A DNA stretch of 64,000 nucleotides from contig VLTN01000001.1 of NCBI GenBank assembly GCA_008330645.1, forward strand, positions 1,054,001-1,118,000, written 5' to 3'. The notes beneath the pieces are model-generated. The model saw only the letters and a list, made by a program, of their open reading frames with translations. It did no database searches and had not been told where the DNA came from. The stretch is from Cafeteria roenbergensis (lineage: Eukaryota > Sar > Bigyra > Bicosoecida > Cafeteriaceae). This document shows, piece after piece, positions 32,351 to 47,024 of this stretch (position 1 is its first letter; every line of letters begins with the position of its first letter). Both the position numbers and the translations under genes were made by a program.

Positions 32351-32768
32351 CTGCCTTTGGGAAAAGTCAGGAACGCGGCTTTGTCGTGGGTGCGGGGGTG
32401 GGGCAGAGAGACGGGCGCTTCCAAACACAGCCAGAGTTGCGAGCTCGCCCACGTCATCGGAGGCGAATGCGTGCAACTCAACAGATATTGGGCTGGGGCC
32501 AAGCAACGCGGCAGCCTGGGCCTCGGCGTGTCGACACTGCATCCGGCCTCCAGCTCGGCTGAGGCGGTCCAGACCTCGGGGCGGCAACGAGATCGCGGGT
32601 CTCGGCACGCCCAGGGGGTACGGGGCAGCGGGGCTTGAACAGCCGGCCAGGCCATCGTCGGGTGCGGAACGCAGTCCCGCCTTCGGCTGCAGGCGCGGGG
32701 CTGCTGGGGGCAAGGCAACGAGACCGGTGCCAGCCTCGGGGAGGGGGGCTTCCGGTCAGCGCGCTGGT
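32351..32768. promoter_or_regulatory. Divergent intergenic region UBE2H / methyltransferase
   Basis: 418 bases lie between the UBE2H ATG (32350, minus) and the preferred methyltransferase ATG (32769, plus). The methyltransferase frame stays open back to 32301, across UBE2H exon 1 on the other strand. That makes the far-upstream start unlikely and leaves this interval as a candidate shared promoter. Confidence 0.4.
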
Positions 32769-34193
32769 ATGTACGGCGGCCCAGAAGGGGGCGGCGGCCG
32801 ACCAAGCGCAGTTAGCGGCGGGAGTCAAGCGGACGCCAGTGGAGGAGCGGCGCCGTTGCCCAGAGGCGCATGGATGAACCGGGGCACGCTCACGGGCCCG
32901 CCCGTGCCTGGCTGGAGGGCCCTTCCCACGTTGCAGCTGGTGGCGAGCGCGGCAAGGAGCGCCATCCTCTCCTGTGGCAGCGCACAGGCTGGCTGGGACG
33001 ACTTGCCAGACTCGTGGACCTGCGTCGGCTCAGCCCAGGATTCCCGCGGAACCCGCCGCAAGGGCAGCGTGTTCATGTCGCCCGAGGGCGCAACGTTTCA
33101 CAGTCACCGCGACGCGCTGGCCCACGAGCGGGCGCGCCAGCGCTTCGCTCCCCTCGCTGCCCCCGTTGGCTCGGGGCCCCACTGGCGCTGGGGCAGGCGG
33201 GAGTTCCCCCCTCTAGGGCGGTCCGGCACAGCTCCGTGGTACGCGGCGCCCACGCTCACCGTGCCCCGCGGCCCCGCGGCGGACGGGAGCGCTGCCCCGC
33301 CGACTCAGCCGCACCAGCAGCCTGACGAGGCCACCTCCCGCCGGTCCAGGCCGGCGGCCAGGCAAGCTGCAGACACGGTCGTAGCAGTGATTGGTGGGGA
33401 GTCGGCCCTTCGGTACGAGCGCTGGCAGGATGCGTTCGTGATGGCTGCCCAGCGCGAGTGGGTCGATTCCACAGCGGCGAGGCGAGGCGCCCTGCCCAAC
33501 GGCGCAGCGGCGGCGCCTGACGGAGCGGGCGCGCGTGCCGCTGTCCCAGGCACTGACACCAGCCAAGGCAGTGTGGGGGTCGGCGTTCCTCAGCGCTCGG
33601 AAGGGTCGGCGCGCGCTGCGCCGTCGAGGCTCCTTATGGCGCGCCAGGCTTTGGAGGCGCCAGTCCACCCTGACCTCGGGCCAGCCTACTTCGGCATCGC
33701 GCCAGAGGCGAACCGCCCTGGCTTTATGGCCGCCCCGCTGGCCAGCGCGACCGTTGAGGCAGTGGGCGGCTGGCAGCGGGGCGAGGCTTCGGCGGCCCTG
33801 GCGCGATGGCGGGCGGCAGGCGGGGCCCTGCATGGTGGCAGCGGAAGCGGCAGCGGCAGCGGCAGCGGCAGCTCCGAGTGGTTCTGCGCCGTGTCGCTGG
33901 GCAATTGCGCGGCAGCGCAGGCAGCGGTGGAGCACGTCGCGGACGACGACCACGAGTCCTTCTGCGGGGCGTGCGGGACCGGCGGGGAGGTCGTTTGCTG
34001 CGACCGGTGCACCTCCTCGTGGCATCAGCACTGCGACCCAGGGCTAGCGAAGGGGGTTCCGACGGGGGATTGGTTTTGCGGGGCGTGTAGGGCGGAGGCT
34101 CTGCTCCGGCGGGCCATTCGGCAGGAGGTCCGGCGCCGGCACGCGGTGTCGAGGGCCCTTCTTGCGACTCTTTCGCAGGCCGTGGTGGAACCG

Positions 34194-34231
<38 letters not shown>

Positions 34232-37200
34232 ACAGGGCAGGCCTGCGAGCGACATCTCTCTCGGCCCTCCGGAAAACGGAGGCCACGGCGACGACGTTGA
34301 TGGAGACGACAGGGACGACGCAGCGAGCCTCGGTGGTGGATCCACTTGGGGGCGAGAGGGAGACGACGAGTCAGACGCTGGCGGTGCCAGCGCCGGTGTC
34401 GGCGTCGGCGTCGGTGGCGGTGTCGGCGTCGGTGGCGGTGGCGGTGGCGGTGGCGGTGTCGGCGTCGGCGGCGGTGGCGGTGTCGGCGTCGGCGGCGGTG
34501 CAGGCAACGGCAGCGACTCCTCCCCCAGCCCAGTGATGCAGCGGTTCCACGACTTACTTGCGCTGACCGGCGCCGTGCCCAAGGCCCTGGCATCGGTGCG
34601 AAGCGTTGCTGGAGGCGGAGCTCACCCGGCGAGCGGAGCAGCAGCTGCTTCCGTTGCAGCAGCGAGCTCTGCCGGCGGGCCGGGTGATGCAGCCCATGCA
34701 GCCATCGGTCACGCTGGCGGTGTGGGCCCACCGGGCGCGCTGCAGGCGCCGCTTATGCCCATAAACCCCGACGGCAAGCCGGGGAAAGCCATCTCGGACT
34801 GGCGTCCGTGGGCCGAGAACAACGCCTGCCTCTCGTCTGTCGTGGCTCTGCCGCGAGCAGAGCCGATCCCGGCACCATTGCTGCCCTTTCCGCAGTCCGG
34901 AAGGGAGCAGGCTCTGCGCGTGCTGCTGACAGCCTTGCTGGCTGTGGGGCCGGACGGTCAAGTCGCCTCCCGCTTCCTGCTGTTCTCGCCGCCGCCGGGT
35001 TCCTGCCTGCGCTCGGCGCGTGCGCCGCCCTTGCCGCCCCGCGGGTTCTTGTTCGGGCTCGTGGAGGCCCTGGCGGGCGCCACGGCCGAGGCGGGCGAGG
35101 ACCTGGCTCACCTGTCGGCATGCAAGTGCCTCCAGCCCGGCGGGGCCTGGGTGCGCGCCTTTCACCCCGCGGCGCAGCCTTCGATGCGCGCCTCGGAGGC
35201 AGAAGCCTCGGTGCTGGCTCGCGTGAGCCCCGCCACCGCTCAGGCTGCTGAGGCGCTCGTGGCTGTCACGCCAGAGACTGTGCTCTCGGCGGTGTCCGAG
35301 GTGGCGGGCTGGGCGAAGTCGCTCTACGTGCGCGGCGTCAAGCCGCACACGCACTGCGACACGGTCGTGTGCGCCTGCAGCGATGCGGTGAAGCACGCCA
35401 GCGAGGGTTTCAGGGCAGCCTGGGCTGCATGCAGCCAGCTTTCCGAGGCAGCAAACCAGCCCCAGCCCAAGTCGGACATCCTGACCGTTGCCCAGTCGCT
35501 GATGGCACTGAGCGCAGATCGGCGCGCCAGCAAAATCTCCAGCCTGCTGAAGCGTCAGATCTGGAGGCTGTCGTCCACGGCGCGCGCCTACAAGGCCGCT
35601 CAACTGCCGGGAGCTGCCGCCGTGCCGCCGCGCGTGGAGGCTGTGGCGCGCGGCGTCGAGCTGCAGCAGCGCGCGGCGATGGAGCTCGGCTGCTGGACTG
35701 ACCGCGGAATGGTGGAGGACGCGGTGCTGCTCGGCAAGGTGGACAGCGTGGTCGTGCAGCAGCTGCTCAACGGCCCGGCGCGGCCCCACTGCTTCGAGTT
35801 CGCAGAGACGGCGAGCGAGGCGGCTGCGTTCTTGCTCGACCGCGTGCGGGCAGAGCTCGGGATCAACGCCCCTCTGCCGTTCTTCCTCCGCCCCGCCGTC
35901 GTGGCAGCCCTTGCTGGCAGCGCCGCGGCTCCGGGTGCGGGCGTTGATCAGCGGGCTGACTCATCGTGGGGGCCAGCAGCCAAATCGACCCCGCACTCGT
36001 TCGTCGCCGCTGCCGCCCGGCCAGCTGAGGCGCTCCCCTCTCCAGATGCCACCTCCTTCGCGCCCGCCCCGCCGCTCAGCGACACTGCGCCGTTCAGCTC
36101 GGCGGTTCCCGTGTCGCTCGGAGGCCGCGCGCCCTCTGCAGGCGCGGGACAAGTCACGGCGAACGGCAACGGCGCTGGGCCGCAGCCGCCCTCCGGCACC
36201 ACGTGGGGCGCCAGCGAAGCTGCCGCATCGGTCGCGCATGGCGGGTACGGCCGCCTTCGGCAAGGCGCAACCGCGGCGCCACAGTCGTCCTCGTTCGCCT
36301 CGGGCGCATTCGTGCCCGTGGGGCCACCCCCCATGCCTGCGCTGCTGCCAGTGCCTCAGTCGCTCCTGCCGCCGTCGACGTTTGACCAGCCCGTGGCGGT
36401 GCCTGCGTCGCAGCAAGGCTCTGCGCCGATGCGTCCCACGGTGGACGTCAGCGCCCTGCCCCGAGACACCGCTGCCCTCGCTTTTCCGCCTGGCGTTGTC
36501 GACCCTCGCTGGGGCGACACGCCCGGCGCCAGCGGGAGCAAGGAGGCGCGCCTGGCAACGGGGGGGCACCGCGCCCCTCCGCATCAAGGTGGCGCGCCCC
36601 CCCAGCCCCCCATGGGTCAACGGCTCAGCTCCAACGGCCAGGGGCTGCCGCTCGACGCATCCGGAGTTCCCGCCTGGCCGGGCGCGAGCCCGACCGGATC
36701 CACCCACACCAGCGCGATGCACGGCGAGGCGCCCGCGGGTGCGAGGCCAGCCCCGCGAGGACTCCGCCATGCTGCGGCAGTGGCGGCCGCAGCCGACGCG
36801 ACCTCGGCCGCGGTCCTTCCCAGAGCCCAGGCTCCTGGTCAGGAGGCAGATCACCATCTGTACACGCCCGCTCACGCGCCGGGCGGCGTGCGGGGCGGGC
36901 TCGGGCCGGCGTTCTATCCGCCGGCACCGTCCCCGACGCACATGCTGCCCAGCTCGGCTGCTTCCCAGAGCGCAGTGCCCTGGCATGGCCAGCCGCTCCC
37001 CCCTGTTCCCCCCTTCACCGCGCAGCGGGTCTCAGAGGCGGGGTCTGCTGGCGCCGCTGCGCCAGCACAGAGCCCTCCTGCCTCGTCACTTGCGGCAGAC
37101 ACGACACCCGTTGCGTCCCCCGGCCCTGACCCCACCTCTGCGGCTCAGGCAGATTCGCTGCCGGCGACGGAGGCGGCTGCTGGCGCCGGCGCCGGCGCAG

Positions 37201-40200
37201 GCGGCGCTGGCGGCGCGGCCGCTTCGGAAGCTGTGGGCGTTGACTCTGTCACCGCCCTGGCGCCCACAGACCCGCTCTTCGCCGCCTTGCCGAGCTGGGC
37301 GGGAGCGGCCGACAACGCGGTGCAGCGGCCGTTCGAGCCGGCGGACCGGGACGGCGCCGAAGCGCCCCTTGGGCAGCTGTCCAGGCGAGTGCACCGGTTG
37401 GCAAGAAAAATCGCGAGCGCTGCCGCAGCCGCGGGGCGGCCGATCAAGGAGGCGTCGCACGAGGACCTGGCGCTGCTCTCGGCAGCGGCCATGCTCAAGC
37501 ACCCCGGCGCCGCGGCCGCGGCCAGCCTGTGCGTGGACTGGCGGTTCGCGGCTCCAGGCAGCACGGATCCGCTCCCTGCTCCGTCCCAGGACGCCAACCG
37601 GGCGCTGCTGCTGCTCGCCGCAGAGGCTGCGTCGGTGGAGAGCGTGGCTTCCGACAGCGCCAGCGCGTCGCGAGGCAAGGCTTCGGCTCGGGAGGCAAGC
37701 TGGACTCTCGCGGGATTGCTTCGCTCCTCTGGGCTGTCTGACGCTCCCGCGCGCGAGGGGGCGCTTGCGGCGGCGCGGTTGCCATCGGATGCCCCCATCG
37801 TGGAAGAGGCGCCCGGCCCCACGCCCCCCGCTGAGCCTCCAAGCGGCGAGCGAAAGCTCGTCGCCTCGGACGCCGACACCGTGATCCGCACGCTCTCGGG
37901 CGGCATTCCCGCGCGAGGCCTGACAGAGTGGGGCGAGCGGCGGCGACCGCGGCGCTGGCACCGGCACCACTGGCCGGTGAGCGAACTTGCCCCGCTGGAC
38001 GACGCCCGTGCGATGGAGGCCGACCTGGGAGCCATCCTCGCGCCGCAGCTTGGAAGCGCCATGCGCGGCGACGCCGCCCCCCCCTTCCTCGCTCTCGTGC
38101 GCGCGATGGCGGCCGGAGCCAAGTGCGCATGGGACCTCCACGAGGTTGCAAGGAGCCCAGCGAAGCCGGGGGACGATACCGAGCTTTCGCGAGGCGGGCG
38201 GGGCGAGCCAGGAACGGCCGCCGCCGCCGCCAGCCGCGCAACGCGAAGCACGTTCTCAAGGGCCGTGCTCCGTGCCTCAGACAAGGCAGTCGCGGACTGG
38301 TCGCTTGCCGACCCTGGCGTGACCGCGGTCAACGCGCTCCTGCCGCCGGCGATGGCAGCCGCCATGGCCGGCCTTGACGCCGCCGCCTGTGGCCCACCCG
38401 GTGCCGGCAGCAGGGCCGGCCTGGCCACCCTGTGCGCTTCGCCCCTGCCCCCGCTGTGGGCGCACTCGCTCAAGGCCGCCTCGCCATTTGCGAACTCTGC
38501 CCACGACCCCACGGGCGGCGTGGCCATGGCGGCGTCGCTGGCCTCGCTGGGCAGCGATGCCTGCCGCTTGTACGAGCAGAGGCCAGACACGGGCTCCGCC
38601 CAGTCAGACACTCACTCGGCTTCCAGCGCAGGCAGAGCCGCGCTTGGGCTGCTGGCCAGGCCGCCCATGCCACCGCTCCTGCTCTCAGAGATCGCGTCAG
38701 CAGCCGCCGTGCGCATCGACCGGTCGGTGATCGATGCGGCCGCATCAGCAGTGCGAGCCGCGGGCCTGACTGCGTCCGCCGACGCTGGAGACGAGCCGCC
38801 CCGCATGGACCCCCGCCTGCCGCCCCTTCGCTGCGTGTCCTTGCTGTCAGGCGACCCCGCCAACTGCTGCGGCTGCCTCTTCGGCTGGACTCACGACTGC
38901 CCGTACGAAGCCGTCGTCTGCCGCCTCATGTCCTCCCAGGCAGTGCTGTCGCCGGTGTCAGCGGCCGAGGCAGCCCGCGTCCGCGCCGCTCTCCGGGCGA
39001 CCCGGCGGCTGGTCCAGTGGCTGGACCCGGCATCGGGCGCGCCATCATCCCGCAAAGCCGAAGACGCCCCGGCCAGCCACCAAGCCGAAGGCCAGTCTGT
39101 TCCCTCCAGGGCTATGCCAGCCCGGCATCGCAGCAGCAGCTCCCATGGGCAGCCTGACCGCCTGTGTATGCGGCTCTGCAGCCGTGCAGAGAGCAGCGAC
39201 GCTGCGCGGGCATTGGCCACCTGCGGCCCCGATGCCCTCTCGGCAGAGCTGGCACACGCCGCGCAGGTCGTGGCGCGCGGAGCGGCGGGCTCGGCCGGGG
39301 CAGCGGCTCCCGCCCGTGCTGAGCGCGCCGCCCCGGGACCGCCGCCAGGGTCTCTGGGGCGCTTTGTGGCGGATTGCAAGGCAGCAACAACCCTCCTGCC
39401 GGCTGCGGCGGCGTCGGTCCAAGGCTTGACCGCACTTGCAGCAGCGTGCGCGGATATTCAGGCTCGCGCGGCGAGCGTGGCAGTGGCTGAGTTTGCAAGC
39501 AGCGGTCGCGGGCTCGGCAACCGCGTGCCCAGTGACGGCGCCAACGCGCCGTTCAGGGAAGGATCCACCCTCGGCAGCTGCATCAACTCGCTTGTCTGCG
39601 TGCTGGGGGCGGTGTCCTCGGCTTGCAGCCACCTCCTGCGCGGCCCGCAGGCGGAGCCTTCGTCGGTCTCATCCGCGCGGGGGCACGCGCGGGCTGCGTG
39701 CAAGAGGCCACGGGACGAGCAGCCGCCGCGACCCGAGCACGGCCAGACCAGTAGCAGCGCGGGCAGCAACAGCGCGGGAAGCAGCAGCGCGGGATGCAGC
39801 AGCAGCAAGCGCCCGCGCTCTGACGTGGCTTCCAGCGCCCCTGCGGCGCGGCAGGCCTCCCAGCACGGCCTCGAGCGCGCCGTCTCCCAACGTCCCCACC
39901 CCCCTGGCAGCGCAGACGCGTTGCACCCCGCCGCCATGCCCGTGGGCGGCGTGCGCCCTGCCCCTCCGCCGACCAACCCAATCCCGCAGGCGGAGGCAGG
40001 CGCCCTTGACGCCATCGCCTCCAGCTCGCTCGCCGCCCTGGGCAGCGGCCCCCTTCGCCCGACTCCCGCCGCCGAGCTGGTGACCGCGTTCCTCAGCACC
40101 CGCGCGCGCTGCGGCGTGGTCGCAGGCGACGAGCCCCTCTCGCAGGGGCAGCTCGTGGCCAAAGCGGAGGCGTGGCGCTCCAGCCCGCAAGCAACGGCGC

Positions 40201-42590
40201 AGGCGGCCGACCAGCAGGACGACAGCTCTGCCGCACCGGCGGCGCGACGGCCAGAGGTCCGCGTGCGAGTGTCGCCGCTTGCCGGCGCCCAGAGGAGCGG
40301 GCGCGCGGCGGCCGACAGCGGGACGGGGGCAGCCGAAGAGCCCGCCCCTGTGCGGGCCTGGACGGAGCAGTGGGAGAGCCGGTCGCACACGCGGGTCACT
40401 CCCGCCGGCCACCCCAGCATCAGCGCCGCCGGCGAGCACGCAGTCTTCTGGGACCTGTGGTCGAAGGGCGTGCTGGGGGTGGCGGTTCTCGAGCGACGGC
40501 TGGAGGTGGAGGTGACCGCCAGGCCGCTCACGCAGGGCGAGCTCGTTGCTCTTGCCGTGCGCAGAGCCGCCACGGCGGGGCTGGAGAACGACCGCCTGTC
40601 CAAGTCGCTCGGAGTGCGACTCGGGGCGGGCGACGGACCCCATCTCCCGCCGCTCCCCTCCTTCACCGGCGCCTTCGTGCGGTGCCTCTGGGCCTCGCTC
40701 TGGGGAACTCTGGCAGCCGCCCCGCGCGGGAGCGGCCCCGCTGGCCTGGCCCCGCCGTTGGCAGCCATGCCTGCCCCTGTGGCGCCGGACGCTGGGCCCT
40801 GTCCAGACGAAGCGATCGTGCGTGACCGTCCCAGCGATGACCAGCCAAGGAGTCACGGCAGCTTCGCCGCCCCTGGCGCGCCAGAGGGCCGCGAGCGCCG
40901 CGCCCAGTTGTCCTTGCGGGCGCCCTGGCGAGGCCCGCTGCCTGCGGCCAGCTTCTCGGCGCAGCGCATGCCCGGCACGCCGTCGGACGGCGGCGCTGCG
41001 CTTGCGCTGCGGCGGGGGGTCACGCCCTTGAGCGAGGACGCTCACTTTGCAGCCTTGGCGCTGAGACTGGCAGCCGCCGGCATGGAGCGACCCGACGGTA
41101 TGGGCAGCGCGGACGTATACCGTCACGCTGGCAGAGCCCTGCTTCGGCAGGCCGCGATGCATCGCGTGCGGCCGCCCGCGTCGATGCCGGGCGTGCAGGG
41201 CGCACCGGCGCACGCTCCGGGCGGCGCAGCGGCGGTGCCTTCGCGGGAGGCGCTGCTGATTGCGGAGGAGGTGGTCCAGGCGGGCGCGGCCAGAGGCGCA
41301 GCGGGGGGCGCAGTCCCCGCTGTCACGGCGCAGCTGGCCGTGATGGGCGCTTCCTGTGCCGTGAGGGCGGCGCAGCGGCCAGCGGACGTGTGCCCGGCCC
41401 TGCTGGCAGCGGCCGTCGCGGCGTGGCCCCGAGCCGCGCCGCCCGCGCCTGCGCCCGCGCCTGGCGAGGGTGCAAGCGTCGAAGGCAGCGCGGCCGGCGA
41501 CGTGAGCCGCTGCGAGTCTGCCCAGGCGCGGGCGCTGGCATCTCTGCGCAGCCGCTTGTGGGGGCGCGGGGCCAAGCTTCCCCCGGCTGCGGCCGGCCTC
41601 AGCCACGCAGACGAGGACGAGCAAGGCTCGCCGTCGGCCTCTGACGACAGCGAGGGCACCTGCGCCACAAAGCAGCAGCCTCAGGGCACGGCGGGCCAGC
41701 CGCCGCCGAACCTGCTCACGCTGGCTGGGAGCAGCGACGCGCCACCGCCCCTCGCCCCAGCCATTCGTGAGGCGCTCAGGCTGGTGCCGGGCGTGGGGCC
41801 CGAGCGGCTCGTCCCGCTCTCTGCGCTCGCCCGCCGCGCGCGGTGGAACTGCGACAGACTGCGCTGCGGCCGGAGCCGCATCGACGGCACCGGCCTCTTC
41901 GCTACCGCCCCCATTGCGGCGGAGGACGTCATTGCGGAGTATGTTGGCGAAGTGGTGTCCGACTCAGAGGCTGACAAGCGGCAGAGCCGGTACAAGGCGG
42001 CCGGGCTTGCAGACTTTATGTTCCGGGTGGACAAGGACTGCGTCATCGACGCAACGCTGCTGGGCGGGCGAGCGCGGTACATGAATCACTGCTGCGAACC
42101 CAACTGCTTCGCCGTGGCCACCATGCCAGAGGTCAGCCACCCGGCATCGAAGGTGCTTGGGGTGGTGGGACACCGGGTCGCGGACCCGGCGCGCGCCCCC
42201 TACGTCGCTCTGGTCGGCCAGGGCGACGTCACGCCGCTGAGCGGGGCAGCACAGGCCGCTCTCCAGGCGCAGCAGGCCGAGACATCAGCAAGCCTGGACC
42301 TGCTCGGTGACCGGCTTTCCCGCTCCGACCCAGGCCTGGCCTTGCCTCCGCCGGACTTGCGTGCATGGGGAGCCGCCTCGGGGTCGCCCGCTCGCTCTCC
42401 CGCTGCGGCAGCTGCTGCGCCTCCCGGGGCAAGGCTGCGCCGCGTTTTCGTCTACGCCGCGCGCGCCATCGCGGAGGGCGAGGAAATCACATACGACTAC
42501 CAATTCGCCCCTGACTCGGCGCCCGTGGCATGCAACTGCGGGGCTCGGTCCTGCCGGGGGTCCCTCAACCTGCCGCCAACGGACGTGTGA
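32769..42590 (+). CDS. Very large histone methyltransferase: MBD-like, PHD finger, SET and post-SET
   Basis: About 3273 residues in one uninterrupted frame. Start MYGGPEGGGG chosen because the frame upstream overlaps UBE2H exon 1. Residues about 75-115 resemble a methyl-CpG-binding domain (DDLPDSWTCVGS, VFMSPEGATFHSHRDALAHE). A PHD finger follows at about 396-445 (FCGACGTGGEVVCCDRCTSS, WHQHCDPG, WFCGAC). Then come 14 glutamines (476-489) and a Gly/Val repeat (about 540-578). A Cys-rich patch (CCGCLFGWTHDC) lies near 2031. The C-terminal SET domain starts near 3025 (RIDGTGLFATAPIAAEDVIA, EYVGEVVSDSEADKRQSRY, YMNHCCEPNC) and resumes after an insertion of about 110 residues with AIAEGEEITYDYQF and the post-SET CNCGARSCRGSLN. 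The SET type is MLL/Trithorax/SET1-like, so H3K4 methylation is the likely activity. The centre is Ala/Pro/Ser-rich, with no recognisable FYRN/FYRC. Confidence 0.88.
34194..34235 (+). repeat. Polyglutamine (CAG/CAA) tract in the methyltransferase gene
   Basis: Fourteen consecutive glutamine codons, mostly CAG with two CAA interruptions, in frame just after the PHD finger. Confidence 0.95.
34388..34505 (+). repeat. Gly/Val-encoding GGCGTC/GGTGGC repeat
   Basis: An imperfect array of GGCGTC and GGTGGC hexamers encodes an alternating Gly-Val and poly-Gly stretch in the methyltransferase, about residues 540-578. Confidence 0.9.
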
Positions 42591-42807
42591 GCGGGGGCTC
42601 TTGCACGTTCGGGAGGCCGCCCACGGCCCACCCCTTGAGGGGCAGTCTTGTCGTCGAAGTGACCTTTGTGTGCGTGTGCCTTGCGTGCTTGCGCGGGTTT
42701 GTCGGTCACCGCGAGCGCGATTTCCGTAGTGCGTCTTGGCGCCAACAGAAGATTGCAGCGATCGCACAAGCCCACTCCACTCCGCTGCGTCAGCCTGCCT
42801 GCCTACC

Positions 42808-42839
<32 letters not shown>

Positions 42840-42943
42840 GGGCCAAGCGCGTGTACTTCCGGTCGCTTGGCGAGAGACATTAGCGGGTTCGCAGCCGGCG
42901 CAGCGGCAGGCGCCGCACAACCCGCAGCAACTGCCACACCCAC
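42591..42943. other. Convergent intergenic region
   Basis: 353 bases lie between the stops of the SET gene (42590) and the claudin-like gene (42944). It contains a tetranucleotide microsatellite (listed separately) and nothing else recognisable. Confidence 0.5.
42807..42839. repeat. (CTGT)n microsatellite
   Basis: Eight uninterrupted CTGT units, preceded by degenerate CTGC units, between the convergent 3' ends of the SET and claudin-like genes. Confidence 0.95.
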
Positions 42944-43841
42944 TCAGCGGCGCCCGCCGGACGCGCGACCCATGGCCCGGCCGGCACGCTTAGCAGCAGC
43001 CCAGCCCTTTCTGTTGATGCTGGCTGGCACCGCCTCGCGCCGCTTCAGCACGTACGCGTGAATGCCCAGTGCCGCCCCAAACAGGAAGCAGACCCAGCCG
43101 GCGTTGAACGTCAGGAAAGCCGGCCCGTACTGGGTCATTGTCGAAGCTAGCACCACGGGGTGTGCGGTGGACGCTGCGCCGCGGGGAGGAGCAGGAGCAA
43201 GAGAGGCAACAAGCACGGCGCTGGGCGCATTCGAGGCGCTGGGGAAGCCAAGCGCAGCGCTGTCGACTGGGGCATCGGCTTCCAGGCGCGCAAGGCATTC
43301 GGAAGCCGTTGGCAAGCCTCGCGCGAACATCGCGCAGCTGCCTCACCGAAGGAAATCACGGCCAGCACGCCAAGGGCGGCGGCGCCCAGAGTGACGACCA
43401 GGGTGACGAACAGCATCACGGAGTACGGCAACACCGTCACGGTCGTGACCGACAACAAGATGGCGGCAAAGCCCACCACGCATTGCAGGATGGAGAGCCA
43501 GCGTGCAACCATGACCGAGGAGGAGGGCTCGATAATGCCGTCGCACTGGTCAGTGATGAACGGCACGTTGCGGGAGCACACCGCCCACAAGCCGCTCTCC
43601 ACCACCGCATCTCCCACGCTCGACGTGGTCCACGCCGGCAACACCAGCCCTGTGATGGTCAGCGCTGTCGCGCACGCGCTCACCACGCCGCCTGCGGGCA
43701 AGGGGGGGAGGGGGGGCAAGGGCAAGCGCGGTGCTTGGCGAGAGCGAGACGGCGTCCGCTTATCAGTCGCCTCGAGACCCAGCTGATTTTGTTCGGCCGC
43801 AGCCGCGCCTCACCGTACGTTGCCGTGCTGGCAACAGCCAT
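42944..43841 (-). CDS. Four-span membrane protein of claudin/PMP22 type
   Basis: Three exons, 43841-43814, 43691-43347 and 43173-42944, give about 200 residues. Phases match and donors are GTGAGG. The start MAVASTATYG lies on a 28-base coding exon. There are four hydrophobic segments: TALTITGLVLPAW, WLSILQCVVGFAAILLSV, YSVMLFVTLVVTLGAAALGV and FLTFNAGWVCFLFGAALGIH. After the first segment comes W-x(n)-GLW-x2-C-x(n)-C (GLWAVCSRN, then QCDG). That is the W-GLW-C-C signature of the PMP22/claudin superfamily. The tail is basic (KRREAVPASINRKGW). Members organise membrane contacts or channels; function here is unknown. An alternative acceptor (CTAG, exon from 43146) keeps the frame but lacks the CGCAG consensus. 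Confidence 0.75.
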
Positions 43842-43961
43842 GCGAAAGCGCTTGGGCCCCGAAGCGCCCTGCGCGGCAGCTTGAGTGGAGGTCTCGTGTG
43901 CTGCGTCCGGCCGCAACGCCAGTTGCAGGCTCTGCTCTCGCGTTGTGCAACTGGGCGGCTT

Positions 43962-46788
<2,827 letters not shown>

Positions 46789-47024
46789 GGCCCAACGCCG
46801 GCCCGGTGGCGGACTATTGCGCCCGCCGTTTGGCGGTTGTTGTCGTGGGCGCGCTGCTCTGCCACAGCGGCCGACTGCCCAAGAGTTGGCAAGCCCGGCG
46901 GCTCCCGTTGGACGCAGCGGAACACGCACCCCACCCAGCGGACGCTGGCCGGGAACCGCTTGGGGAGGGATTTCCCTGCTCCGTCTCGCTCGGCTGGGCC
47001 GCAGGCGGGGGAGTACAGGCGGCA
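46789..47024. promoter_or_regulatory. Candidate bidirectional promoter, sirtuin / TMEM135
   Basis: 236 bases lie between the start codons of head-to-head genes. The TMEM135 frame is open upstream across this interval and over sirtuin exon 1. The ATG at 47025 is preferred because it avoids that overlap. Confidence 0.35.

Noticed and set aside
39669-41624. Minus-strand frame of 651 codons opposite the SET gene
   Set aside because: Arg/Gly-rich antisense shadow of an Ala/Pro/Ser-rich coding region, with no motif.
43147-43148. Alternative acceptor (CTAG) for the last claudin-like exon
   Set aside because: In frame and possible, but the CGCAG acceptor at 43174-43178 follows the local consensus and a pyrimidine-richer tract.
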